A DNA stretch of 64,000 bases from Panulirus ornatus (lineage: Eukaryota > Arthropoda > Malacostraca > Decapoda > Palinuridae): assembly GCF_036320965.1 (NCBI RefSeq), contig NC_092232.1:57018253-57082252 (forward strand), read 5' to 3'. Below the pieces are notes generated by a model. It saw only the letters and a program-made list of their open reading frames with translations. It was not told where the DNA came from and made no database searches. A program made the position numbers and the translations under genes. This document shows, piece by piece, positions 42,841 through 54,844 of the stretch (its first letter is position 1; every line of letters starts with the position of its first letter).

Positions 42841-43048
42841 TGATCTTTTTCTTCGTGACAATATATTTCTCTGCAATAAAGTTATCTAATTTGTATAGAC
42901 CATCACTAATATTAAGATTATAATTCTTTGTGTACTTAATAATAGAAGATTCAATGATATTTCTCTTGGTAATGGAGTCAGAGTTAATGACTGAGATGGT
43001 ATTACTCCAGTCAATACAATGATCGTAGTTTTTAACGTCAGTAAACAA
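42841..43048 (-). pseudogene. Penelope-like GIY-YIG 3' fragment
   Basis: Minus-strand KNYDHCIDWSNTISVINSDS ... NISDGLYKLDNFIAEK, the C-terminal part of the nuclease seen at 22580 and 61382. The GIY-YIG core itself is missing. It is joined head-to-head to the RT fragment that follows. Confidence 0.7.
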
Positions 43049-43850
43049 GGTAGATAAGTCTAACTCTTCTGTGATTTTAGACAAAAGTAACTATTTATCT
43101 AAAATGAATGAACCTCTAAATGATAGCACAAAATATTCTAAAATTAGTAAAAATCCCTTAGAAGCAGTTAATTCTCATTTCAATAAAGAAATGAAGTTGT
43201 TGTTGAAAGGTAACATCTTTCTTATCAAAAGTTTGTCATCTTTGTCCCCTTCATTGCCATATATGTATGGACTTATCAAAACATAAACAGAATTTTCCAG
43301 CAAGACCTATAGTGAGTTCAGTAGGCTCCATCACATATAAATTGTCAAAATGGTTAGTTTCTTTATTAAGCCCTTTAGTGGGTAAGGTATCAAATTCTAA
43401 TATCATGAATAATGTAGATTTAGTCAACAAGCTAAACAATATCAATGTTAATTTTGATTTTAAACTAGTTAGCTTTGATGTTTCCTCACTTTTCACTAAA
43501 GATCCAGTTGATGACCTTTTAGAATATTTATTTGATGTCTTGGATTATATTCATTTACCTGTTTCAAAGTCAAATTTCATTGAACTGATAAATGGACATT
43601 ATTATGCTCAAAAATTTGGTATGGTAATGGGTGACCCTCTTTGACCTGTACTAAGTAATCTTTATATGGAATTTTCTGAAACAAAATTACTAAAGGATAT
43701 CTTACCTTCTAATGCAATTTGGTTTAGGTATGTAGATGATGTTCTTTGTGTTTGACGAACAAATGAAAATTTACAAACATTTCTCCCCTTACTTAACAAT
43801 TTAGTACCTTCCATCAAATTTACTGTAGAGCTTACAAAAATCCTATACAT
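43049..43850 (+). pseudogene. Penelope-like reverse transcriptase fragment
   Basis: RT motifs in order: PYMYGLIKTH, ARPIVSSVGSITYKLSKWL, KLVSFDVSSLFT (motif A), GMVMGDPL then VLSNLYMEF, and WFRYVDDVLCV (the YVDD active site). One frameshift at about 43283 separates the first motif from the second, and in-frame stops fall after GDPL (43642) and after VLCV (43754). These motifs are characteristic of Penelope-like RTs. The element ends near 43850 without its nuclease in the same orientation. Confidence 0.82.
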
Positions 43851-45387
43851 GAATATTATTTTTATTCACCTTTGCACATTGTTCAGTTAGCCTTTGTATT
43901 GTTATTCAACTTTGCTACCTCATTGGTTTTTGAGAGCTACACCTGGTTGGATTGTGATTATTATGTGCTCTAAGATCACACTTATTGCAAGTTGCCTTAT
44001 AGGATTTTTGTAAGCTCTACTTTAAGATTTATATTGTATTCGTGATAAAATCTCTGTTTTAACTCTTCTGAAGACCAGCTCTTTCATGCCTGTCATGCTA
44101 CAGTATAATTCATTTTCTCTTATCTTTGACCACTGTCATTCCATTTCCCTACACCTTGTTTTCAGTTTCTGTGAGAAATGTTAGATCAGAGTTTCATTTT
44201 TCCACTTGACAGGAAATTATTTGGTACTGTTGGGTGGTGATCACACCACTAGATAGCCAGCTGCGCCCTGCTAGTGATTCCCGTATGTGTGCAAGTAAAT
44301 CATAGTATTTAAAGCCTCCATATTGCTCTGTCAATATGACAATGTTATGATAGTTCAGCATAAAACAGGCGTGGCATGATGCCAGCAGTAGCAGACAAGT
44401 CTTTTTTCTCAAAGAAACCGAAAAAAAAGGGCTCCTTCACTATTTTAAGAGCCACTTACTCCTTTGAATATGAAAAAAGATTCATCATATGAAACCCCTA
44501 CAACATGTATGACATTTTAAAGTAGCCTTTACCACGAACATATACAACATAGCTCTGAAAGTTCTACATTGCTGCAGGAATTTTTACATTACAGAGAAAA
44601 GTTTCATTTATGTGTGACCTTGGAATAGTTGGGTTGTTGGTCTGAACAAGATGGCTGAGACTGCAGGGTCTGCTGACTTTTCTGAGGAGGGATTGGCAGT
44701 TTCTAGAAATTATGATGCTTCCTAGTCAAGCATCTGTATGCTTAAGTGCGTGTAAGCCTTCTCCATTATTTGCTGCAACATCTTAATGCGCTTCATTTTG
44801 AATTAAGCAAGCAAGGGCTCAGGGCAGGATTCTTCAAACTGATTTCTGAAAAATAAACCGATTATACTTTCCACTGTCAGGAAAATAGCTACATAGTTGC
44901 ACAACAAACTAAAATAGTGCCATAATCAAGAAAGCTAAGTTACAGTGAGAGTTTAGAGTAGAGTAAGAATAAAGAGAGCTGATCACAGTCTTTAAGTTTA
45001 TAAAGCAGTCTGATGATGTCAGCAGTGAACGGTTCTTCGAATTATGCAAGACATTACGACAAGAGGCCATAATACGATATAAAGGAAGAAACTTAAAAGA
45101 GAATGTGTAAAGAAGTTCTTTTATAGACTAAAAGTAGTGGCGGAATTAATTAAACTAAATGGTGTGATTATGAAACCTTATAGCATATACGAATTGTATC
45201 ATAGAGAGAGTTCAAGATGTAAGGCATATTCAGTATAGAATTCCCCCCTCGTACTTTATACATAGGAAAATGACAGACAGGCACACAGACAGACAGACAG
45301 GCAGACAGACAGACAGACAGACAGGCAGACGTTGACACCAAGAATCTTTTAGTTCTCACTTTTGAAAATGATTTCACTTTACTTCCC
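43851..45387. other. No gene seen (43.9-45.4 kb)
   Basis: AT-rich. Apart from the CAGA microsatellite I see no array, RNA gene or credible ORF. Confidence 0.55.
45284..45330. repeat. (CAGA)n microsatellite
   Basis: About 11 imperfect CAGA/CAGG units. Confidence 0.9.
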
Positions 45388-45804
45388 ATGTTGCTTAAAT
45401 GCTTTAACGTAACTGTTGCCTATAACAACAATAATACTATAAAGAATATGTTAATCAGGAATTCACCAAAAAATTCTCTTGGATGCATCTATAAAGTGCC
45501 TTGTGGAAATTTTGATAAATTTTATGTTGGTCAGATTGGTAAGGATCTTTCTGTTAGACTTAAGCAACATAAATATAGTATAAGAACGGGAAAAGAATCA
45601 AAAGCCTTGTTTAATCACGATAAAAACTATGATCATTGTATTGACTGGAGTAATGCCATCTCACTTATTAACTCTAACTCTATTACCAAGTAAAATATCA
45701 TTGAATCTTTTATCATTAAACACACAAAGAATCATAATCTTAATATTAGTGATGGTCTATAAGAATTAGATAACTTTATTGTTGATAAAATTTGTAAAAT
45801 GATG
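45388..45804 (+). pseudogene. Penelope-like GIY-YIG nuclease, broken
   Basis: Reads NNTIKNMLIRNSPKNSLGCI then YKVPCGNFDKFYVGQIGKDL and RLKQHKYSIRTGKE, the GIY-YIG core, then KNYDHCIDWS. In-frame stops occur after SITK (45691) and after SDGL (about 45763). Upstream RT is absent. A Penelope end with a hammerhead-like motif follows at 45895. Confidence 0.8.
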
Positions 45805-45894
45805 TTTATGAACCCTCGTTGTATGTTTAGGACAATCACATGTTTACCAAATGGCGTCTTAGCTTCGTCTCTTCGATGTACATCAACTGACTTT

Positions 45895-45960
45895 ATTTCT
45901 CTCTTGTGTCTCCCCTGATGATGTAATTAGTACACGAAAGTGCATTTGGGAACTTATCGT
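45895..45960 (+). ncRNA. Hammerhead-like motif in Penelope end, copy 2
   Basis: Core CTGATGA at 45915-45921, GAAA at 45936-45939, AGTGCATT in place of the palindrome AGTGCACT, then TTGGGAAC pairing with the upstream TCCC. The sequence continues into GTGGACTCGTTGGAATA and (TA)n, like the other ends. Confidence 0.45.
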
Positions 45961-46024
45961 ATTTCATTTTTCCCGTGGACTCGTTGGAATATCTTGATCA
46001 CGCGCAAAATTGTGATCCTTTCTA

Positions 46025-46974
<950 letters not shown>

Positions 46975-48045
46975 GGTGTGAGAAGAGGATCAGTGATGGT
47001 GGTAGTTCTTGTGTGTGTGGTGTGATGAGAGGGTCAGTGGTGGTGGTAGTTCTTGTGTGTGTGTGTGGTATGAGAAGAGGACCATTGGTGTTGGTAGTTC
47101 TTGTGTGTGTGGTGTGAGAAGAGGATCAGTGATGGTGGTAGTTCTTGTGTGTGTGGTGTGAGAAGATCAGTGATGGTGGTACTTCTTGTGTGTGTGGTGT
47201 GATGAGAGGGTCAGTGGTGGTGGTAGTTCTTGTGTGTGTGGTGTGAGAATAGGACCAGTGATGGTGGTAGCTCTTGTGTGCGTGGTGTGATGAGAGGACC
47301 AGTGGTGGTGGTAGTTCTTGTGTGTGTGTGTGGTATGAGAAGAGGACCATTGGTGTTGGTAGTTCTTGTGTGTGTGGTGTGAGAAGAGGATCAGTGATGG
47401 TGGTAGTTCTTGTGTGCGTGGTGTAACGAGAGGACCAGTGGCGGTGGTAGGTCTTGTGTGTGTGGTGTGAGAAGACGACAAGTGATGGTGGTAGGTCTTG
47501 TGTGTGTGGTGTGAGAAGAGGACCAGTGGTGGTGGTAGGTCTTGTGTGTGTGGTGTGAGAAGAGGTCCAGCGGTGGTGGTAGTTCTTGTGTGTGTGTGCT
47601 GTGAGGAGAGGACCAGTGGTGATGGTAGTTCTTGTGTGTGTGGTGTGAGAAGAAGACCAATGATGGTGGTAGGTCTTGTGTGTGTGGTCTGAGAAGAGCA
47701 AAAGTGGTGGTGGTAGTTCTTGTGTGTGTGTGCTGTGAGAAGAGGACCACTGGTGGTGGTAGGTCTTGTGTGTTTGGTATGATTAGAGGATCAGTGGTTA
47801 TGGTAGTTCTTGTGTGTGTGGTGTGGGGAGAGGACCAGTGATGGTGGTAGGTCTTTTGTTTGTGGTGTGGGGAGAGGACCAGTGATGGTGGTTGGTATTG
47901 TGTGTGTGGTGTTGGAAGAGGACTAGTGATGGTGGTAGGTCTTGTGTGTGTGGTGTGGGGAGAGGACCAGTGGTGTTGGTAGGTCTTGTGTGTGTGGTTT
48001 GAGGAGAGGACTGGGGTGGTGGCAGTTCTTGTGTGTGTGTGTGCA
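46975..48045. repeat. ~44-bp minisatellite, ~24 units
   Basis: Units of about 44 bp on AGTGGTGGTGGTAGTTCTTG then TGTGTGTGGTGTGAGAAGAG, with TG-number variants. Several frames on both strands stay open for 100-225 codons because of low complexity; none is credible as a gene. A LINE begins at its right edge. Confidence 0.93.
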
Positions 48046-49028
48046 AGAACATATGGTGTGGGAGGCAAGTTGCTAGAAGCAGTGAAAATTTTTTTTCAAG
48101 GAAGGAATGCATGTGTACCAGTAGGAGGAGAAGAAAGTGATTGGTTCTCAGTGAATGTCAGTTTGCGGCAGGGGTGCGTGATGTCTACACGGTTGTTTTA
48201 TTTGTTTATGGATGGGGTTGTTAGGGAGGTGAATAAAAGAGTTTTGGAGAGAGGGGCAAGTATGCAGGCTGTTATGGATGAGAGAGCTAGGGAAGTGAGT
48301 CAGTTGTAGTTCGCTGATGATACACTGCTGGTGCCTAAATCGGATGAGAAACTGCAGAAGCTGGTTACTGAGTTTGGTAAAGTGCGTGAAAGAAGAAGGC
48401 TGAGAGTAAATGTGAATAAGATCAAGGTTATCAGGCAGAGTAGGGCTGAGGGACAAGTCAATTTGGAGGTAAGTTTGAATGGAGAAAAACTGGAGGAAGT
48501 GAAGTGTTTTAGATATCTCGGAGTGGATTTGGCAGCGGATGGAACCATGGAGGCGGAAGTGAGCTACAGGGTGAAGGCGAAAGTTCTGGGAGCTTTGAAG
48601 AATGTCTGGAAGGCGAGAACATCTTCTCGGAAAGCAAAAATGGGTATGTTTGAAGGAATGGCGGTTCCAACAATGTTATATGGTTGCGAGGCGAGGGCTA
48701 TAGATAGGTTTGTGCGCAGGAGGGTGGATGTGTTGGATATGAGATGTTTGAGGACAATATATGGTGTGAGGTGGTTTGATCGAGTAATTAATAAAAGGGG
48801 TAAGAGAGATGTGTGGTAATAAAACGAATGTGCTTGAGAGAGCAGAAGAGGGTGTATTGAAATTGGTTTGGTCACATGGAGAGAATGAGTGAGGAAAGAT
48901 TAAAAAATTGGATATATGTATCTGGGGTGGAGGGAACGGAGAATTGGGAGACCAAATTGGAGGTGGAAGGATGGATTGAAAAAGATTTTGAGCCATCGGG
49001 GCCTGAACATGCAGGAGGGTGAAAGGCG
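48046..49028 (+). mobile_element. RTE-like LINE, copy 6, degenerate
   Basis: 5'-truncated plus-strand copy from [12 protein letters not shown] through [20 protein letters not shown], a broken active site (stop in place of a sense codon at about 48307, just before FADDTLL), YLGVDLAADGT and RRVDVLDMRCLRTIYGVRWF, with frameshifts after 48800. It is the most diverged copy of this family in the window, hence probably the oldest. It ends in a GATA run instead of the usual 3' UTR. Confidence 0.82.
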
Positions 49029-49200
49029 TGCAATGAATAGATAGATAGAAAGATATTTAGATAGAGATGTTTACATAGATAGATAGATAGGTTTCATCAA
49101 TATTGTATCTTACGCCCAACTCCTACGGCTGGACATATGCTCTACCAGCATTGGGAAAACCTCCAACAGACCTTGATGTAAAGCATTGATAGAGATATAT
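49029..49200. repeat. (GATA)n plus MITE type 1 fragment
   Basis: TAGATAGATAGAAAGATATT, then CATCAATATTGTATCTTACG and CAGCATTGGGAAAACCTCCA, matching 53100-53230 and the inverse of 27300-27370. It is a piece of the type 1 MITE. Confidence 0.7.
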
Positions 49201-49304
49201 TTTCTTTGAACGAAAACTTCGTTTTTTCCAAGTACTGTAGAAACTAAACGACATGAACTAAAGAGTAGAGAGATTTAAGGTTATTCCCAACTTCGCCTGT
49301 GCAC

Positions 49305-50075
49305 TCAGTGGTGTGTGGTATCTGGTTGGGACTCCGCAATGACTTGCAAATCTCTGACTAGGGAGAGCAGACGGGGGCGGTGCTGTGGGTCACTGTCAAG
49401 GGTGCGCTGGGAAAGCTGCCACAGGCGGTCTCGGACCACCTGGTCCTGAATACAAGACTCACCCAATATTGCAATGAGTTGCAAGAAGGAGTACACGTCG
49501 GTAGCAGGAGAAATTGGCTTCCTCTGCATGATTTCGGGGGCCATCCAGTAATGTATGCGTGGGTCAGCTTATACAGTTACCACCTGGCCAGCGTAAGCGC
49601 TCAGACCGTAGTCGATGATGTGGAAGACTGGGCCATCGTCGGTCTGGGTGACCGTCACGTTATTGTACTTGAAGTCAACATGAATGACCCCCTTATCATG
49701 AATTTCTTTCAGTCTGTAGCCAATGGATATGAGAGACTGGATAACCTCCAGGTCGCTGCAATCTTGCAGATAGTCCTCGTAGGCTTGCCCAGCGTAGGAC
49801 ATGAGGAGTCTTAGGGGATGGAAAGCGAGCCCCTTAAGCAATGGGGCCCCTCCAGCGCCGGACAGGGTGATGTGAATGGCAGCTTCGTGCAGGAGAGTGT
49901 CCTTTTGGCCCTCATATATTATTGTTTTAAGAACCATATCCTGTGCATTGTATCGCACGAGCTGAACTGATCCATTGCCGCCCTCTCCAATACCCCGAAG
50001 TATTTCAATGTTACGCAGCTGGTCCTCACTGAGGATGTAGTCCGCGAGGTCTGCTTCCAGGTTGAGACCGGCCAC
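49305..50075 (-). pseudogene. Protein kinase-like gene, N-truncated tandem copy with in-frame TAA
   Basis: Minus-strand kinase domain about 85 percent identical by eye to the neighbour at 50124-51482. It has GEGGNGS (Gly loop), MVLKTI (beta-3 Lys), a HEAAIH helix (Glu), HVDFKYNN (catalytic Asp, Lys at +2 and Asn) and IDYG. A TAA at 49569-49571 interrupts just before WMAPEIM; the frame resumes without shift through DVYSFLQL and the HRPRL end to the stop at 49305. No ATG precedes it: upstream the frame hits TAA within the Pro-rich region at the duplication junction (about 50106). It seems to be a partial tandem duplicate that kept the domain. If the TAA is read through, the catalytic residues are all present. 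Confidence 0.7.
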
Positions 50076-50123
50076 GACTGGAGGGGAGGATGCAGTTGGT
50101 GGGTGGGTTTATTTGCCATCTGG

Positions 50124-51482
50124 TTAGGACTCCGCGATGACCTGCAAGTCTCGGACTAGGGAGAGCAGACGGGGGCGGTGCTGTGGGTCATTGTCAAGGG
50201 CGCGTTGGGCAAGCTGCCACAGGCGGTGTCGGACCCCCTCGTCCTGAAGAAAATACTCAACCAATATTGCAATGAGTCGCCCGAAGGAGTAGACGTCGGT
50301 AGCAGGAGAAATTGACTTCATCTGCATGATTTCGGGGGCAATCCAGTTATTTCTGCGTGGGTCAGCTTATACAGTTACCACCTGGCCAGCGTAAGCGCTC
50401 AGACCGTAGTCGATGATGTGGAAGACTGGGCCATGGTCGGTCTGGGTGACCGTCACGTTATTCCCATTGAAATCAACATGAATGACCCCCTTATCATGAA
50501 TTTCGATCAATCTGTAGCCAATGGAGATGAGAGACTGGAGAACCTCCTGGTCGCTGCTATCTTGCAGATAGTTCTCGTAGGCTTGCCCAGCGTAGGACAT
50601 GAGGAGTCTTGGTGGATGGAAAGCCAGCCCCTTGAGCAATGGGGCCCCTCCAGCTCCGGCCAGGATGATGTGAATGGCAGCTTCGTGCAGGAGAGGGTCC
50701 TTCTGGCCCTCGTGTATCAATGTTTTAAGGACCATATCTTGTGCGTTGTATCGCACGAGCTGAACTGATCCATCGGCGCCCTCTCCAATATCCCGAAATA
50801 CTTCAATGTTACGCAGCTGGACCTCACTGAGGATATATTCCGCGAGGTCTGCTTCCAAGTTGAGACCGACCACGACTGGAGGGAGGGATGCAGTTGGTGG
50901 GTGGGTTTGTTGGGCCACGACTGGTGGGGGTGATGCATTTGGTGGGTAGGTTTGTTGAGCCACGACTGGATGGGGGGATGCAGTTGGCGGGTGGGTTTGT
51001 TCGGCCACGACTGGTGGGGGTGATGCATTTGGTGGGTAGGTTTGTTGAGCCACGACTGGATGGGGGGATGCAGTTGGCGGGTGGGTTTGTTCGGCCACGA
51101 CTGGTGGGGGTGATGCATTTGGTGGGTAGGTTTGTTGAGCCACGACTGGATGGGTGGATGCAGTTGGCGGGTGGGTTTGTTGGGCCACGACTGCCGTTGA
51201 TAAGGGGGTGGGTTGTTGCACGGTGTTGGGGGAGTCTACAACGTCCCCACAGGTGACTAGTATTTGTATCCCGCGAGCTGCAAGTCTCTCCCGCAGAGCG
51301 GCAGCATTGCGGGCAGCAACAAGGCGGTTCACTCTCGCCTGCCGCTCGTCCACCACATGCTCCTGACGAGTGCGACGGCGTTCCCGACGAACGGCGTGCT
51401 GGCGACGCCACGCAATAACCTGTTGACGCTCCCAGTGGCTCGCTCTTCTCCGGGTTTCGACGATTCGAGTAACTCGGTCCAT
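50124..51482 (-). CDS. Protein kinase-like gene with Pro-rich repeats and in-frame TAA
   Basis: Intronless gene from ATG 51482. Residues 1-75 are Arg-rich (RRRASHWERQQVIAWRRQH). Then come about seven 15-residue Pro-rich repeats (PVVAQQTYPPNASPP / PVVAEQTHPPTASPH), and a kinase domain from about 226: Gly loop GEGADGS (233-239), beta-3 Lys in MVLK (253), helix C Glu in HEAA (267), HVD with catalytic Asp 337, Asn 342, and DYG (Asp 358). In HVDFNGNN the usual Lys at Asp+2 is Asn. Codon 372 is TAA (50367-50369). The same frame then continues ADPRRNNWIAPE, DVYSFGRL and HRPRL to a stop at 50124, giving about 452 positions. The stop is shared with the tandem copy, so it is either read through, or a break older than the duplication. 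It probably phosphorylates proteins if active; no named family recognised. Confidence 0.6.
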
Positions 51483-51532
51483 ACGGAAGGTATTTTGTTA
51501 TTGTCCTTTAGATGAGATTTGTGTAGGCACAC

Positions 51533-51985
51533 GAACTTTCATAGCCGTGTTGAGACAAAAATATGAAGGTATATTTGGTAAGGATAGAAACGATTAACTT
51601 ACATAGTGGTGTTATGTAGATAAGATAGATACATAGTTAACATACAGTGGTTTAGAAACGTAAGGACATAATGAACAAAATGGTATAGTAAACATATAAT
51701 GAATTTGAGATGAAGTTTAGTGTAGTGAACTTTCATAGCCGTGTTGAGCCGAAAATATGAAGGTGTATTTAGTAAAGATAGAAACGATTAAATTACATAA
51801 TGGTGTTATGTAGATAAGATAGATATATAATTAACATACAATAGTTTAGAAACGTAAGGACATAATGAACACAAGGGTGAACACAAAGGTGTAGTGAACA
51901 TATGATGAATTTGAGATGAACTTTAGTGTAGTGAACTTTCATAGCAGTTCTGAACCAAAAATATTGAGGTGTATTTAGTAAAGAT
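51533..51985 (-). repeat. ~200-bp tandem repeat upstream of kinase gene, with TTCACTACACT motif
   Basis: Two and a fraction units beginning GAACTTTCATAGCCGTGTTG at about 51534, 51727 and 51932 (spacing 193 and 205 bp). On the minus strand the joints read GTTCACTACACTAAA (51716-51730 and 51924-51938), the TTCACTA core seen before the other cassette genes. Position suggests a duplicated promoter or upstream region of the kinase gene. Activity is not shown. Confidence 0.55.
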
Positions 51986-52705
51986 TTCATCTAAATGTTT
52001 TACATATAATCAACCAGAGGCCATTCCTCCCTCCCTGCCTACAGGGTTCAAGGTTTTCTAGAAGGTTCTCGAAGATTCTGGTAAGATCATTACCTTTGAG
52101 AGGTCGTCGTTAGATGACAGTCAGGTTCACTCTATGGTTGGTGTTTGTAGTTGGTTGTCCGAGGATGTTGTTATACTTGATCAATTTTGTAATTGTTGAC
52201 TTTCAGGTAGGAAGTACTCATTTACGATGCATTCTTGTACTCACAACAACCTTATGAGTCACTTCAAGATTTATCTTCACTACAACTTTATCTTCACTAC
52301 ACCATTAAGGTTGAAGTCAATGGTCACATTCACTACAATCTCAACACGACTGGTCTTATACCTAACCCATATTATCACTACATCCATGTACATGTATTTC
52401 TTGCAGAATAACGCAGATATCAATGATTTCTGTGAAAGTTAACATATACAGCCTTACGTACCTATCGATCTATCTAAAAATTTATACTTTTACCGATCTA
52501 TCGATCTATCTATCTATCTTTCTCTATCGGAAAGTCAACAAAATCAATAATAATGAGTTATAACTACGTCCTCTCAACGGCAGTTCCTTACCAAAATCTT
52601 CGAGAACCTTCTAGAAAACCTTGAACCCTGCAGGCAGGGAGGGAGGAATGGCCTCTGGTTGATTATATGTAAAACATTTAGATGAAATCACATCTTTTCT
52701 TATCA
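51986..52705. mobile_element. MITE family M, type 2, second copy
   Basis: Direct copy of 27822-28543: left arm from TTCATCTAAATGTTTTACAT (truncated, no tRNA on this side), interior with CTTCACTACA motifs, right arm into tRNA-Gln at 52706. TATC units at about 52485-52520. Confidence 0.65.
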
Positions 52706-52777
52706 GGTCCCATGGTGTAAGGGTTAGCACTCTGGACTTTGGATCCAGCAATCCGAGTTCGAATCTCGGTGGGACCT
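52706..52777 (+). tRNA. tRNA-Gln (TTG), copy 3
   Basis: 72 nt, identical to the copy at 27725-27796. Anticodon TTG, intact arms, no intron. Its 3' flank is the inverted equivalent of that of copy 1; its 5' flank is the MITE arm. Confidence 0.93.
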
Positions 52778-52846
52778 CATCTTTTCAGTTTTCTTCGATA
52801 CTGATGATGGCCGCATTATTCTGTACGTTATATATACATTCATATA

Positions 52847-53044
52847 TATACATAAATATGTATATATAAACATATATATGGAATAATATGGTTTTATCAA
52901 TAGCCGGAGACCATTCCTCCCTCCTTGCCTGCAGAGTTCATAGTTTTCTGGAAGGTTCTAGAAGATTCTGGTGAGATAATTGCCATTGAGAGAACATTGT
53001 TATACTTCATATATCAATGATTTCATTATTGTTGACTTCCAGAT

Positions 53045-53090
<46 letters not shown>

Positions 53091-53690
53091 TGATAGATTG
53101 ACAGAGCGATATTTAGATAGGTATATAGATACATAAGTTTCATCAATACTGTATCTTACGCCATCTCCTGTTGCTGGATATATGTTCAACCAGCATTGGG
53201 AAAACCTCCAGTAGACCTTAATGTAAAGCAAGATGATAACAAAACCTGCAATAAAAGAATACGATCAACTCCCCAGTGCAGAAATATTGTGACCAGAAAG
53301 TCTTCTAGCAAGATGTCAGACGCTTCCACGGGAATCACAAACATAACATCAAATATCTGAACATCAACAATAACAAAACTAATGATCATAATCAAACTAT
53401 AACAACAAAAATGATAAACATATGGAAAATAGTGTTCTAGATTATGCTTCTAGAAAACAAACTTTAACGAAAACTGTGAGAAGAAATACCCATCTGGCTG
53501 ATACGACACAGTAAAAGGACCATCCCACAACCAACTCTAAACTGAACCTGACTGTCCCCTAACAACGTCCTCTCAATGGTATTTATCTTACCAGAATCTC
53601 GTAGAACTTTCCAGAAAATCAAGAACTCTGCAGGCAAGGAGGGAGGAATGGCCTCTGGCTGCTGATGATAACCACATTATTCTATATATA
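52847..53690. mobile_element. MITE family M, type 1, inverted second copy
   Basis: Inverse of 26822-27637 with the same terminal arms (about 52847-53000 and 53565-53690). The GATA run at 53046-53100 is longer than in the first copy. Confidence 0.65.
53046..53100. repeat. (GATA)n microsatellite
   Basis: About 13 GATA units inside the type 1 MITE. Confidence 0.93.
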
Positions 53691-53701
53691 TACTTTTACC
53701 T

Positions 53702-54162
53702 ACAACCGAAGGTTGACCGGCCAGCCCAAGTGGCTACAGAGGTTGTATCCATGAAAGAAACGGACCCACCAGCAGACGAATTCGGTTGGCAGGTTGTATC
53801 GAAGAAGAGGAAAAAGAAAGTTGCCCAACCAGCCCAACCAGAAGGGTGTAGCAAAGAAACGAAAGAAGGCTGCCCAACCAACCTGGGTGGTAGTAAGGAT
53901 GGCTGCTCCACAACCCCAGGTCGTTAGGCAGACTGTAGCCATGGAAGAAAGGAAGGCTGCTCGTCCACCAGCCCAGGTACCGAGTGAGCGTGTAGCTATG
54001 CTGGCTGTCCCACCAGCCCGGGTAGATAGCTACGCCCAGATGGCTATGTCGGGTGCAGCAAAGAAGCAAACCCCACAACTACTCCACGAGGTTTGCAAGC
54101 CTGCACCCAAAAAGATGAAGACGAAGGTTGCCACACTACCCAATGCACCACCACATGTCTAG
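53702..54162 (+). pseudogene. K/P-rich low-complexity gene remnant, copy 2
   Basis: Plus-strand duplicate of 26352-26818. The first frame is KVDRPAQVATEVVSMKETD ... SKKRKKKVAQPAQP; the second, shifted near 53838, is KGVAKKRKKAAQPTWVVV ... LPNAPPHV. Same shift as in copy 1. No start or promoter-like boxes, as the MITE ends directly upstream. Confidence 0.45.
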
Positions 54163-54244
54163 AAAGGGAAAAGGTGGACAAAATGGCTAGAGGTGCCACT
54201 CCAACAACAAAATCACCTTAGGAGCCAAGTTCCATCCATTATTG

Positions 54245-54591
<347 letters not shown>

Positions 54592-54629
54592 ACTACATTG
54601 CAACTTAGATATGAATAGAATCATCAAGC

Positions 54630-54690
54630 TTCACTATATTAGCTTTACTATATTTAAATATAAACAAGGTCTAACCGAGGTTACTTGGTT
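54630..54690 (+). promoter_or_regulatory. Promoter-like signature of winged-helix gene 2, copy 2
   Basis: TTCACTATATTAGC at 54630-54643, TTTACTATATTTAA at 54645-54658, then ACAAGGTC and the dyad TAACCGAGGTTA at 54672-54683. Nearly identical to 25893-25948 on the minus strand, and the same layout as at 12565. Confidence 0.6.
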
Positions 54691-54844
54691 GAGCAAGACG
54701 TGAGAATATCATCAACTGGCCCTCCAGCCCTGGGTTGAAATTGTCGTTCTGACGTATTTCGAGTTCAGTGCTGATACAGGACCACTGATTATAGGACTAT
54801 CTTGTTAGTCTGTGTAACTTCGCCTGACCCAGTCCACGTCTTCA

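Noticed and set aside
46975..48068. Thr/His-rich ORFs up to 225 codons on the minus strand
   Set aside because: They lie entirely within the 44-bp minisatellite, occur in several frames, and have no start context.
50340..50400. A short intron removing the TAA in the kinase gene
   Set aside because: The candidate GT...AG (about 30 nt) is too short, and the second kinase copy lacks the AG at the matching position.
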